Both the position numbers and the translations under genes were made by a program. From assembly GCA_035326425.1 (NCBI GenBank), contig DAOLFG010000013.1:38656-102655 (forward strand): a stretch of 64,000 nucleotides of DNA, read 5' to 3'. Below the pieces are notes generated by a model, which had not been told where the DNA came from, ran no database searches, and worked only from the letters and a program-made list of their open reading frames with translations. Below, piece after piece: positions 14,397 through 22,612 of this stretch. This DNA is from CALKJU01 sp035326425. GTDB taxonomy: Bacteria; Pseudomonadota; Alphaproteobacteria; Geminicoccales; Geminicoccaceae. Every line of letters starts with the position of its first letter. Position 1 is the stretch's first letter.

Positions 14397-16072
14397 CCGG
14401 GGCACAGGCCGCGGCGCCGCCGCGCCCGGTGCATCGCCGCAGGGGCCGGGCTGGCACCATGCTGCCGGCCCTCGTCGTCGGCGCCCCGCTGGTCCTGTTC
14501 GTGCTCTACCCGCTGGCGCACATCCTGGGCCGGAGCTTCTCGACGCCCACCGGGCCGGGCCTCGCCAACTATGCCCTGATGCTGGGCAGCGAGCGTTTCC
14601 TGCGCATCACCTTCAACTCCTTCGCCGTGACCCTGCTCAGCGCCGGCATCGCCATCCTGCTGGCCTACAGCTTCGCCTACGCCGTGCAGCGTTCCACCCT
14701 GCCGGGCCGCAACATCTTCCGGATGATCGCCGTCCTGCCGCTGTTCGCCCCGTCGCTGGTGCAGGCGCAAGGCCTCGTGCTGATGTTCGGCCGCAACGGC
14801 CTGATCAACCGCACCCTCGGCCTCGACATCCAGATCTACGGCTACTGGGGCATCGTCGTGGCGATGGTGCTCTACGTCTTTCCCTACGCCTTCCTGATCC
14901 TGTCGGCGGCCCTGGCCGTCGCCGACGCCCGGCTCTACGAAAGCGCCGAGATGCTGGGCGCTTCCAAGGCGCGCGCCTTCCGCACCGTTACCTTGCCGGC
15001 GACGCGCTACGGCCTCGCGGCAGCGATCTTCGTTTGCTTCACCCTGGTCATCACCGATTTCGGCAACCCGATGGTGATCGGCGGCGACTACACCGTGCTC
15101 GCCTCCGAGGTCTACAATCAGGTGATCGGCCAGGCCAATTTCGAGCGCGGCACGGTGATCGGCATGGTGCTGCTGATCCCGGCCGCCATCGCCGCCCTCG
15201 TCGAGAAGCGGGTCAGCGCCAAGCAGTATGCGCTGATCAGCGAGCATTCGCGGCCGCTGGTGCCGCAAAGCGACCGTGCGCGCGACCTCGTCCTCGCCGT
15301 CGTCGTCCTCGCCGTGTCGCTGGCGATCCTGTCGGTGTTCGCGGTGGTGCTGTTCGCCAGCTTCGTCCACCTGTGGCCCTACCGGATGACGCTCTCGCTG
15401 CGCCACTATGCCTTCGACGTGCAGAACGGCATCCAGCCCTTGTGGAACTCGATCTACATCTCGCTGATGGCGGCGGGCCTGGGCGTGCTGACGGTCACCG
15501 CCGCCGCCTATGTGATCGAGAAGTTCCCCTCGCCGGCGACCCGGCCGCTCTACTTCCTCTCCATCCTGCCGGCGGCGGTCCCCGGAATCGTGCTGGGCCT
15601 CGGCTACATCCTGGCCTTCAACGACCCGGCCAACCCGGTCAACGCCATCTACGGCACCCTGGTCATCATCGCCATCGCCAACGTCTACTACTACCACGCC
15701 CACGGCTTCCTGATCTCCGGCACCAGCCTGAAGCAGATCAGCGGCCGTTTCGACGAGGCCTCGGCGACATTGGGCGGCAGCCGCTGGCAGACCTTCGTCA
15801 AGGTGACGCTGCCCCTGCTCTTCCCGACGCTGGTTGGCGTCGCCGTCTTCTTCTTCATGCGCTCTATGGTGACGCTGTCGGCGGTGATCTTCCTGATCAC
15901 CCCGCAGACCCAGGTCGCCGCGGTCTCGGTCCTCTATCTCGAGGACCGCGGCGCCACCAACCAGGCCGCCGCCTTCTCGGTGTGCATCGTGGCGACGGTG
16001 GTCGCGGCGCTGCTGGTGGTGCGGCTGCTGCTGAACCTCACCGGCCACCGGAACGTGTCGCTGATCCGTTGA
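14387..16072 (+). CDS. ABC transporter permease, two fused transmembrane domains
   Basis: This 561-residue inner-membrane protein contains two BPD_transp_1 permease domains in one chain, as in FbpB, AfuB and PhnU2 proteins. Both halves carry the EAA loop that contacts the ATPase: SAEMLGASKARAFRTVTLP (about residue 185-203) and EASATLGGSRWQTFVKVTLP (about 456-475). About 12 hydrophobic segments are visible. The ATG at 14387 overlaps the ATPase gene by 10 bp. It should form the membrane channel of the putative 2-aminoethylphosphonate importer as a single polypeptide. Confidence 0.9.
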   Translation: MALTGAQAAAPPRPVHRRRGRAGTMLPALVVGAPLVLFVLYPLAHILGRSFSTPTGPGLANYALMLGSERFLRITFNSFAVTLLSAGIAILLAYSFAYAVQRSTLPGRNIFRMIAVLPLFAPSLVQAQGLVLMFGRNGLINRTLGLDIQIYGYWGIVVAMVLYVFPYAFLILSAALAVADARLYESAEMLGASKARAFRTVTLPATRYGLAAAIFVCFTLVITDFGNPMVIGGDYTVLASEVYNQVIGQANFERGTVIGMVLLIPAAIAALVEKRVSAKQYALISEHSRPLVPQSDRARDLVLAVVVLAVSLAILSVFAVVLFASFVHLWPYRMTLSLRHYAFDVQNGIQPLWNSIYISLMAAGLGVLTVTAAAYVIEKFPSPATRPLYFLSILPAAVPGIVLGLGYILAFNDPANPVNAIYGTLVIIAIANVYYYHAHGFLISGTSLKQISGRFDEASATLGGSRWQTFVKVTLPLLFPTLVGVAVFFFMRSMVTLSAVIFLITPQTQVAAVSVLYLEDRGATNQAAAFSVCIVATVVAALLVVRLLLNLTGHRNVSLIR

Positions 16073-16110
16073 CCGATGGTCACGGCCGCAGCAGCGCAAG
16101 CCGGCCCGGT

Positions 16111-16134
16111 GGACGGCCGCGAGAGCGGCCGTCC
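16111..16134. terminator. Bidirectional hairpin terminator with GAGA loop
   Basis: A 10-bp perfect GC stem (16111-16120 with 16125-16134) closed by a GAGA tetraloop lies in the 79-bp gap between the convergent permease and CoxL-like genes. It probably stops transcription from both sides. Confidence 0.75.
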
Positions 16135-16151
16135 GTGGCAGATGGCGCGAA

Positions 16152-18470
16152 TCACGCTGCCTTCTTTTCCTGGATCAGCCCCCACACCCGCTCAGGCGTG
16201 GCCGGCATGTCGACGGCCTTCACGCCATAGGGCTGGAGCGCGTCGATGATGGCGTTGATCACCGCCGCCGGCGAGCCGACCGAGCCGGCCTCGCCGCAGC
16301 CCTTGATGCCCATGGGATTGTTCTTGCAGGGCACCTCGAGCGTCGAGAAGTCGAACATCGGCATGTCGTCGGCGCGCGGCATGCAATAGTCCATGAACGA
16401 GCCGGACAGGAGCTGGCCGGCCTCGTCGTAGACCGTGCTCTCGAGCAGGGCCTGGCCGATGCCCTGCACGATGCCGCCATGCACCTGGCCCTCGACCAGC
16501 ATGGGGTTCAAGATCACGCCGAAATCGTCGACGATGTTGTAGCGCTCGACCTCGACGATGCCGGTATCCGGGTCGACCTCGACCTCGGCGATGTGGCAGC
16601 CGTTGGGGAAGGTCCAGGCCTTGACATGGCCCGTGGCCTCGGCGTCGAGCCCGCCTTCGACACCCGGCACGGTCATGGTCTTGGCCTTCTTCGCCAGCTC
16701 CATGATGCCGATGGTGCGGTCGGTGCCGGCGACGGCGAACACGCCGTCGTCGAAGGTGATGTCGGCCTTGGCCGCCTCGAACACCTGCGAGGCGTAGGCC
16801 TTGCCCTTGTCGATCACCGCGTTCGAGGCCTCGGTCATCGCCGTCCACTGCGCCGTCAGCGAGCGCGAGCCGCCGGTGCCGCCGCCGACCCTGATGCGGG
16901 CGGTGTCGCCCTGCACCAGCCGGATCTTCTCGAACGGCACGCCGAGCTGCATGTTCAGCACCTGGGCATAGGCCGTCTCGTGGCCCTGGCCGTTGGACTG
17001 GGTCCCGACCAGCAGCGAGACGCCGCCGTCGTCGTCGAAGCGGACGCCGGCGAACTCCGACTGGTCGCCCATCGTCGATTCGATGTAGTAGCACATGCCG
17101 ATGCCACGCAGCTTGCCGCCGGCCTTCGACTTGGCCTTGCGCGCAGCCACGCCCGCCCAGTCGGCCTTCTTCAGGCAGGCGTCCATGACCTTGGCGAACT
17201 CGCCGCTGTCGTAAAGCTCACCGGCCGAGGTGGTATAGGGCATCTGCTCGGGCTTGATGAAGTTGATGCGCCTGAGCTCCAGCACGTCGACGCCCAGCTC
17301 GTGCGCCGCCTGCTCGATCACCCGCTCGATGCAGTAGATCGATTCCGGCCGCCCGGCGCCGCGATAGGCGTCGACCGGCACGGTGTTGGTGAACACCGCC
17401 TTGACGCCGTAGGACAGGAACGGGATGTCGTAGACGCCCGGCAGCACCTTCAGCGCCGCCCCGGTCGGGATGTAGGGCGCGAAGAAATAATAGTAGGCGC
17501 CCATGTTGGCGACCGTGGTCACCCGCATCGCCAGGATGCGCTTGCCGCCGTCGAACGCCAGCTCGGCGGTCGTCACATGGTCGCGGCCCTGGCTGTCGGA
17601 GAGGAAGCCCTCCGAGCGCTCGCTGGTCCACTTGACCGGCCGGCCGAGCAACTTGGCCGCGGCCGCTGCCATCGTGTACTCGGGATAGAACATCGCCTTC
17701 ATGCCGAAGCCGCCGCCGACGTCCGGCGTCACCACCCGGACCTTCTCGTTCGGCAGGCCGAGGTTCTTGGCGATGGTGTCGCGGAACGCCCAGGGCCCCT
17801 GGGTGCAGGTGTGGACGGTGACGCTGCCCTCGGCGGCGTTCCACTCGGCCACCGCGGCCCGCGGCTCCATCGGGTTGCAGACCAGGCGGTTGTTGATCAG
17901 CTCCAGCCTGGTGACGTGCGTGGCCTTGGCGAAGGCGGCATCGACGGCGGCGGCGTCGCCGTGGTGCCAGTCATAGGCGAGGTTGCCCGGGCACTCGTCG
18001 TGGACCGGCGTGGTGCGGGTCGTCAGGGCACCGGCGGTGTCGGCCACCGCACCGAGCGGCTCGTAGTCGACCTCGACCAGCTCGGCGCCGTCGCGTGCCT
18101 GGGCCTTGGTCTCGGCGACGACGAAGGCGACGTTGTCGCCGACATAGCGCGCCTTGTCGCCGGCGACGATCGGGTGCTTGGGCAGCGGCGCCTCGCTGCC
18201 GTCGCGGTTGGTCATCGGGATGAAGCAGGGCAGGGCGTTGTCGCCCATCGCCTCCATGTCGGCGGCCGTGACCACCGCCAGCACGCCCGGCGCCGCCTTG
18301 GCCGTGTCGGTGCGGACGGACCTGATACGGGCATGCGGATGCGGCGAGCGGACGACCACGAGATGGGCCTGGCCCGGCAGGTTGATGTCGTCGGTGTAGC
18401 GGCCCTGGCCGGTGATCAGACGCTGGTCCTCGACCCGCCGCACCGGCTGGCCGATGCCGAACTTCGCCAT
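16152..18470 (-). CDS. CoxL-like molybdenum hydroxylase large subunit (form II)
   Basis: This 772-residue protein is the molybdopterin-cytosine-dinucleotide subunit of the xanthine dehydrogenase/CO dehydrogenase superfamily. It starts GIGQPVRRVEDQRLITGQGRYTDD, the CoxL signature. The active-site loop is AYRGAGR (encoded near 17356-17376), the form II motif; the AYRCSFR of true CO dehydrogenase is absent, so oxidation of an aldehyde, aromatic or N-heterocyclic substrate is more likely. The catalytic Glu is in KGCGEAGSVGSP (near residue 727), and GGGFGMK and GQGHETAYAQV line the Mo site. The partner FAD (CoxM) and 2Fe-2S (CoxS) subunits are not in the window. An EEP-like gene lies 72 bp upstream on the same strand. 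Confidence 0.9.
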   Translation of the reverse strand: MAKFGIGQPVRRVEDQRLITGQGRYTDDINLPGQAHLVVVRSPHPHARIRSVRTDTAKAAPGVLAVVTAADMEAMGDNALPCFIPMTNRDGSEAPLPKHPIVAGDKARYVGDNVAFVVAETKAQARDGAELVEVDYEPLGAVADTAGALTTRTTPVHDECPGNLAYDWHHGDAAAVDAAFAKATHVTRLELINNRLVCNPMEPRAAVAEWNAAEGSVTVHTCTQGPWAFRDTIAKNLGLPNEKVRVVTPDVGGGFGMKAMFYPEYTMAAAAAKLLGRPVKWTSERSEGFLSDSQGRDHVTTAELAFDGGKRILAMRVTTVANMGAYYYFFAPYIPTGAALKVLPGVYDIPFLSYGVKAVFTNTVPVDAYRGAGRPESIYCIERVIEQAAHELGVDVLELRRINFIKPEQMPYTTSAGELYDSGEFAKVMDACLKKADWAGVAARKAKSKAGGKLRGIGMCYYIESTMGDQSEFAGVRFDDDGGVSLLVGTQSNGQGHETAYAQVLNMQLGVPFEKIRLVQGDTARIRVGGGTGGSRSLTAQWTAMTEASNAVIDKGKAYASQVFEAAKADITFDDGVFAVAGTDRTIGIMELAKKAKTMTVPGVEGGLDAEATGHVKAWTFPNGCHIAEVEVDPDTGIVEVERYNIVDDFGVILNPMLVEGQVHGGIVQGIGQALLESTVYDEAGQLLSGSFMDYCMPRADDMPMFDFSTLEVPCKNNPMGIKGCGEAGSVGSPAAVINAIIDALQPYGVKAVDMPATPERVWGLIQEKKAA

Positions 18471-18542
18471 GCTCCAGTCTCCCTGCTAAAGCGCGGCCGA
18501 TACTAGTGTCTCGCTCGAATCCTACAACCGCGCTGCCGCAGC

Positions 18543-19412
18543 TCAGCCCGGCCGAATCCGCAACGTGATGGCGTCGCAGGAGCCCATCGGCCGGCCGGCG
18601 CCGTCGAGGGCGGGAACGATGGCGGGCTCGTCGCAGACGAGGCCGCGCGTGAAGAACCACAGGCGCTTGCGACCCTGCGGGCCACCGGTGCGGGCCAGCG
18701 CCAGGTTGCAGGCGCGCCAGTCGTAGCCGCGCTTGCGCAGCAGCTCGAACATCGGCTCGCGCTCCGCCGGCCGGCGCAGCTCGGCATCGGTCGCGAGCGT
18801 CACGGTCGCCATGTCGCCGCCGATCAGCACCGGCAGGTAGCGGTCGTAGGCGTCGATCCGGTCGAGCAGCGCCTCCATCTGCCAGGCCCGCTGCTCCGGG
18901 CCCTCGCGCGACGGCAGCGCCACCGAGGCGAAGCTGACGCTGACATCGTCGATCTCGATCTGCGCCAGGACCGCGCAGGGAAAGCTGGCGAGGCCCGGCA
19001 CCACCGGCAGCCGTTCGAGGCCGAGCTTGAACAGCACATGCGGCGACACCAGGCCGACGCTGCCGATGGCGAGGCGGCCGGAACGCGGGGCTGCGGCGTC
19101 CAGCAGGGCCACCGCATGGCCGGCCCCCAGCCGCGCGGCGGTCGAGGCGATGGCCTCGATGCTGCCGAATGCCGAGGCGGTCTCGCGCATCGTCAGCATC
19201 GCCACCGCGACGTCGCTGGTCCGCAGCAACCGGGCGGCGTCGTCGGGTGCCGGTGCGGCGTCGGCATGCCAGGCCAGCACGCGGACAGGGCCGTCGGGCG
19301 GCGCCAGCCGGGCGACCGGCAGCTGCGCCTCCAGCAGTCCCAGCGCCGGCCCTCCGAGCGCCGGCCCGGTCAGCGCCGGCAGGGCGTCGACGGTATCGAT
19401 GTGCCAGCTCAC
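18543..19412 (-). CDS. Endonuclease/exonuclease/phosphatase-fold-like protein
   Basis: This 289-residue protein is not closely recognised, but its motif order fits the EEP (DNase I-like) superfamily: a strand with RVLAWHADAAP where LNWN-type motifs sit, FASVALPSREGPEQRAWQM (family H/R-rich strand), VLIGGDMAT in place of the usual GGDFN, and a C-terminal GSCDAITLRI in place of SDH-x-P. The catalytic His of the SDH motif is replaced by Cys, and the Asn of GDFN by Ala or Thr, so activity may be altered or lost. It has no signal peptide. It precedes the CoxL-like gene on the same strand and may be co-transcribed. Confidence rests on pattern, not strong identity. Confidence 0.55.
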   Translation of the reverse strand: MSWHIDTVDALPALTGPALGGPALGLLEAQLPVARLAPPDGPVRVLAWHADAAPAPDDAARLLRTSDVAVAMLTMRETASAFGSIEAIASTAARLGAGHAVALLDAAAPRSGRLAIGSVGLVSPHVLFKLGLERLPVVPGLASFPCAVLAQIEIDDVSVSFASVALPSREGPEQRAWQMEALLDRIDAYDRYLPVLIGGDMATVTLATDAELRRPAEREPMFELLRKRGYDWRACNLALARTGGPQGRKRLWFFTRGLVCDEPAIVPALDGAGRPMGSCDAITLRIRPG

Positions 19413-19494
19413 GCCGCCCTACCGCCGACCCACCGCATCCGGCACTGCCTCGCCCATCCGCCATGGATGCCCGTGGCGGACGGGCGGCGTCAAC

Positions 19495-20265
19495 CTACCA
19501 GCAGATGTAGCCACCATCGGCTACGACGATGCTGCCGGTCATCAGCGACGAGGCGTCGGATGCCAGGAACAGCACGACGCTGGCGATCTCCGGCGGCTGG
19601 CCGACGCGCCCCATCGGCGTCATCTCGATCCAGGTCTCCAGCCAGTCGGCGTTTTCCATGCCGCGCCTGGTCATGGTGGTCTCGATGTAGGTGGGGGCCA
19701 CGGCATTGACCCGCACGCCGCGTGGCGCCCACTCGGCCGCCAGCGACTTGGTCAGCATGTGCACCGCCGCCTTGCTGGCATTGTAGTGCGACTGCGGCTG
19801 CGGCTTGTTGACGATGATGCCGGACATCGAGCCGATGTTGACGATCGAGCCCTTGCCCGCCTTCAGCATGTGCCGGCCGAACGCCCGGTCGCACCAGAAG
19901 CAGCCGTTGAGGTTGATGTCCATGACCTTCAGCCATTCGGCGTCGGTCATGTCCTCGCCCGGCGTGTTGTAGGCGATGCCGGCATTGGCGACGAGGATGT
20001 CGACCTTGCCGTGCCTGGCCACGATCGCGTCGGCTGCCGCCGTGACGTCGGCGGGCCTGGTGACGTCGAGCTGGACCAGCTCGGCCGAATGGCCCTTGGC
20101 CTTCATCTCGGCGATGCCGGACTCGCCGACCTTCGGGTCGATCTCGGCGATCACCACCTTGGCACCGCACTCGGCCAGCGCCATGCAGGTGGCTAGTCCG
20201 ATGTTGCGGCCGCCGCCCGTCACCACGGCGACGCGACCGGACAGGTCGAACATCTGCTTGTACAT
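19495..20265 (-). CDS. SDR polyol dehydrogenase, galactitol/D-altritol dehydrogenase-like
   Basis: This 256-residue short-chain dehydrogenase has TGGGRNIGLA (cofactor loop, about residues 16-25), NAGIAYN, the active-site Ser in NIGSMSG and the YNASK Tyr/Lys pair. Several phrases match the Rhodobacter sphaeroides galactitol dehydrogenase as I recall it: NIGSMSGIIVN, LAAEWAPRGVRVNA, ETWIEMTPMGR and a final DGGYICW. The C-terminal Trp is the residue that in that enzyme sits near the structural Mg site. With the adjacent tagatose-pathway genes it should oxidise galactitol or D-altritol to tagatose with NAD. It is the last gene of a leftward kinase-epimerase-dehydrogenase operon, 13 bp after the epimerase. 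Confidence 0.85.
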   Translation of the reverse strand: MYKQMFDLSGRVAVVTGGGRNIGLATCMALAECGAKVVIAEIDPKVGESGIAEMKAKGHSAELVQLDVTRPADVTAAADAIVARHGKVDILVANAGIAYNTPGEDMTDAEWLKVMDINLNGCFWCDRAFGRHMLKAGKGSIVNIGSMSGIIVNKPQPQSHYNASKAAVHMLTKSLAAEWAPRGVRVNAVAPTYIETTMTRRGMENADWLETWIEMTPMGRVGQPPEIASVVLFLASDASSLMTGSIVVADGGYICW

Positions 20266-20278
20266 CCGCTCCTCCTCC

Positions 20279-21559
20279 CTAGGGCAGCTGCGGGCTCGGC
20301 GCCATGCCGCAGGCGAAGGCGTAGCCGCGCGCGACCTCGCGCACCTTGTGCTCGATCAGCGCCCGCGGCTCCGCCTCCAGCCGGCCGTCGCGCCAGGCGC
20401 CGTGCTGCGCCGGCATGAGCTGGCTGAGCAGCGTCGCCGGCAGCTTGCGGCCGGACAGGTTGGCGATCAGCCTGCCCGCCGCCGCCGCCACCTCGGGCGC
20501 CGGCCAGTAGTAGCGGCTGCGGTCGCTGAGGCTCCAGGCACGCGCGAAGGCCTGCTCGGCCGGGCTGCCGTGATGATGGCGCTGCCAGTCGCCGGGCCGC
20601 CGCAGCATCGCCTCGTCCAGCACCCGCCGCAGGTCGGAGCGCTCCGCTGCCGGCAGCAGCTCGGCCTCGATCAGCTCGAGCGCGAACAGCGCCTCGCGAT
20701 AGGCGAAGGTCAGGCCGGGGCCAACCTTCAGCACCGCGAAGTGCGCCTCCACCAGCGCGCGCAGCGATTCCACACGCTGGTAGTCGGTGGAATGCGCCTC
20801 GAACACCAGCCGGTCCTCGGCGAGAATCGCCCGCGACAGGCCGGCCGCCGCCCGCGGCTCGAACTCGGCGACGCTGTCCTGGCCGAACTCGACGCCCGGC
20901 TGCACCACCACCGCCAGCACCCGCTCCCAGGCGGCGTCGAGGCCGCGCCGGGCGAAGGCGGCGCGATGCACGGCGATGGTCTCGGCCAGGTCCTCGACGC
21001 GGGTCGGCGTCACATGGTCCAGCGCCTCCTGCGCCCCGCCGGGCGTGGGGACCTCCGTGCCGATGACATAGACCGGCTGGCCGTGCCGCTCCGCCACCGC
21101 GCACAAGGCGGCCGCCCGCTCGGCGATCACCGTCGGCGGCAGCGGCAGCGGGTCGTCGGCGCACGCCATGCTGGCGTCGAGATGGATTTTCGTGAACCCG
21201 GCCGCGGCATAGGCCGCGACCATCGCCTCGGCCTTGGCCAGGGCCCGCTCGGCCGGCAGCCCCTGCCACGGGCTCGGGCCCAGATGATCGCCGCCCAGGA
21301 CCAGCCTGTCCCGCCGCAGCCCCTGCCGGTCGGCCAGCGCCAGCAGCTGGTCGCGGAAGGCCGGCGGTGTCATGCCGGTGTAGCCGCCGTCCTGGTTCAC
21401 CTGGTTGCAGGTGGCCTCGACCAGCAGCGGGCCGTCGTCGGCCACGGCCTCGGCGATGCAGGCTTCGAGCACGGTCGGGTTCGCCGTGCAGGCCGCCCAG
21501 ATGCCGGCCGCCTCGCCGCCGCGGTTGCGGCGGGCGATATCGCGCAGCAGCTCAGCCAT
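20279..21559 (-). CDS. D-tagatose 6-phosphate 4-epimerase (GatZ/KbaZ family)
   Basis: This 426-residue protein is of the GatZ/KbaZ family, often named non-catalytic subunit of tagatose-bisphosphate aldolase. Family marks are GIWAACTANPTVLEA, LLVEATCNQVNQDGGYTGMTP, LGGDHLGPSPWQ and KIHLDASMACADD in the first 140 residues, then VIGTEVPTPGGA and KVGPGLTFAYREALFAL. No GatY/KbaY catalytic aldolase partner is in the window. In Agrobacterium a GatZ homologue next to a tagatose kinase and SmoEFGK-type transporter was shown to be a D-tagatose 6-phosphate 4-epimerase, yielding fructose 6-phosphate. The same neighbours here make that activity the better call. It overlaps the kinase gene by 8 bp. Confidence 0.82.
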   Translation of the reverse strand: MAELLRDIARRNRGGEAAGIWAACTANPTVLEACIAEAVADDGPLLVEATCNQVNQDGGYTGMTPPAFRDQLLALADRQGLRRDRLVLGGDHLGPSPWQGLPAERALAKAEAMVAAYAAAGFTKIHLDASMACADDPLPLPPTVIAERAAALCAVAERHGQPVYVIGTEVPTPGGAQEALDHVTPTRVEDLAETIAVHRAAFARRGLDAAWERVLAVVVQPGVEFGQDSVAEFEPRAAAGLSRAILAEDRLVFEAHSTDYQRVESLRALVEAHFAVLKVGPGLTFAYREALFALELIEAELLPAAERSDLRRVLDEAMLRRPGDWQRHHHGSPAEQAFARAWSLSDRSRYYWPAPEVAAAAGRLIANLSGRKLPATLLSQLMPAQHGAWRDGRLEAEPRALIEHKVREVARGYAFACGMAPSPQLP

Positions 21560-22499
21560 GGCCGTGCCGCCCGAGGAAGGTTTCCAGCTCGGCCATGGTC
21601 GAATTGCCCTCCATCGGCCCCTTCCGCGTCACCGCCAGCGCCCCGGCGGCGGTGGCGAGGCGCAGCGCCCGCTCCGGTGCGATGCCCTGGGCCAGGCAGC
21701 CGACGAAGGTGCCGCCGAAGCAGTCGCCGGCTCCGGTCGGATCGACCTCGTCCACGGCGAAGGACGGCATGGCGACGTCGAGCCCGGCCGAGTGGAGCGA
21801 GGCACCGCGAACGCCCTTCTTCAGCACCACCATCGACCTGCCGGCCTCCAGCAGCCGGGCGATGGCCTCGCGCTCGCCGAGCCCCGGCATCAGGTAGGCG
21901 AGATCGTCCTCGCTCGGCAGCAGCAGGTCACTGAGCGACAGGATCTCCTCGATCGTCGCCGCCACCTCAGGCAGGCCGAGCAGCTCCTTGCGGATGTTCG
22001 GGTCGAACGAGATCCTCGCACCCGCCGCCCGCGCCAGAGCCACGCCGCGCCGCGCCGCCTTGGCGATCTCGGCCGAGAACAGCGACGAGCCCATCAGGTG
22101 GAACCACCGGCAGCCGGCGAACTGGCCGGGCTCGAGCTGGGCGCTGCGCAGCGCCGCCGAGGCCGAGCTCGGGATGGTGAAGATGAAGTCGCGGCCGCCA
22201 TCGGCTCGGTAGGTGACGAAGGCGATGCCGGTGGTCGAGCCGGCGATGCGCCTGATGCCGCGGACATCCACGCCCGAGGCCCGCAGCCGCTCGATGTTGA
22301 GCGTGCCGAAATCGTCGGGGCCGACGCAGCCGATCATCGCCGTCGAGGCCCCGGTGTGCGCCGCCTGGTCGGCGAAGATCGCCGGAGCACCGCTGGGGTA
22401 GGGGCCTGCGAACAGGCCGGGGGTCCGGAAGGTCTGGCCGATCTCGGTCGCCATGATCTCGACCAGGATCTCGCCGATGACCAAGACGCTCGCCGCCAT
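21552..22499 (-). CDS. PfkB-family sugar kinase, probable D-tagatose kinase
   Basis: This 315-residue ribokinase-family protein has the N-terminal motif region ALVIGE-like (VLVIGEILVEIM), the lid segment FAGPYPSGAPAIFADQAAHTG and the C-terminal PfkB signature DEVDPTGAGDCFGGTFVG, whose Asp is the catalytic base and GAGD the anion hole. The ATG at 22499 follows GGGAGGCAGCG and is favoured over 22631. With the following epimerase and dehydrogenase it should phosphorylate D-tagatose to D-tagatose 6-phosphate. Fructose or 2-keto-3-deoxygluconate kinase activities occur in the same family and cannot be excluded from sequence alone. It is divergent from the SorC regulator. Confidence 0.85.
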   Translation of the reverse strand: MAASVLVIGEILVEIMATEIGQTFRTPGLFAGPYPSGAPAIFADQAAHTGASTAMIGCVGPDDFGTLNIERLRASGVDVRGIRRIAGSTTGIAFVTYRADGGRDFIFTIPSSASAALRSAQLEPGQFAGCRWFHLMGSSLFSAEIAKAARRGVALARAAGARISFDPNIRKELLGLPEVAATIEEILSLSDLLLPSEDDLAYLMPGLGEREAIARLLEAGRSMVVLKKGVRGASLHSAGLDVAMPSFAVDEVDPTGAGDCFGGTFVGCLAQGIAPERALRLATAAGALAVTRKGPMEGNSTMAELETFLGRHGHG

Positions 22500-22552
22500 C
22501 GCTGCCTCCCTGTCGGGCGATGCCATCGGGGATAGCCCTGGACAAGCCTCTT

Positions 22553-22562
22553 GGCAATTGCC
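22553..22562. promoter_or_regulatory. Palindrome in the kinase/SorC divergent promoter region
   Basis: GGCAATTGCC is a perfect 10-bp palindrome in the 113-bp gap between the divergent kinase and SorC genes. Its position suits an operator for the SorC-family regulator; binding is inferred. Confidence 0.4.
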
Positions 22563-22612
22563 CTGGATGTGAGAATTTACCCGCCGACCACTCGAAGCGG
22601 GGCGGGGGAGGC

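Noticed and set aside
14240..16099. 619-codon minus-strand open frame opposite the fused permease
   Set aside because: His-, Gln- and Arg-rich shadow of a permease gene with clear EAA loops.
17356..17376. True aerobic CO dehydrogenase (form I CoxL)
   Set aside because: The active-site loop is AYRGAGR; form I needs AYRCSFR, and coxM and coxS are absent.
20279..21559. Subunit of tagatose-bisphosphate aldolase
   Set aside because: No GatY/KbaY partner in the window, and the gene context matches the epimerase pathway better.
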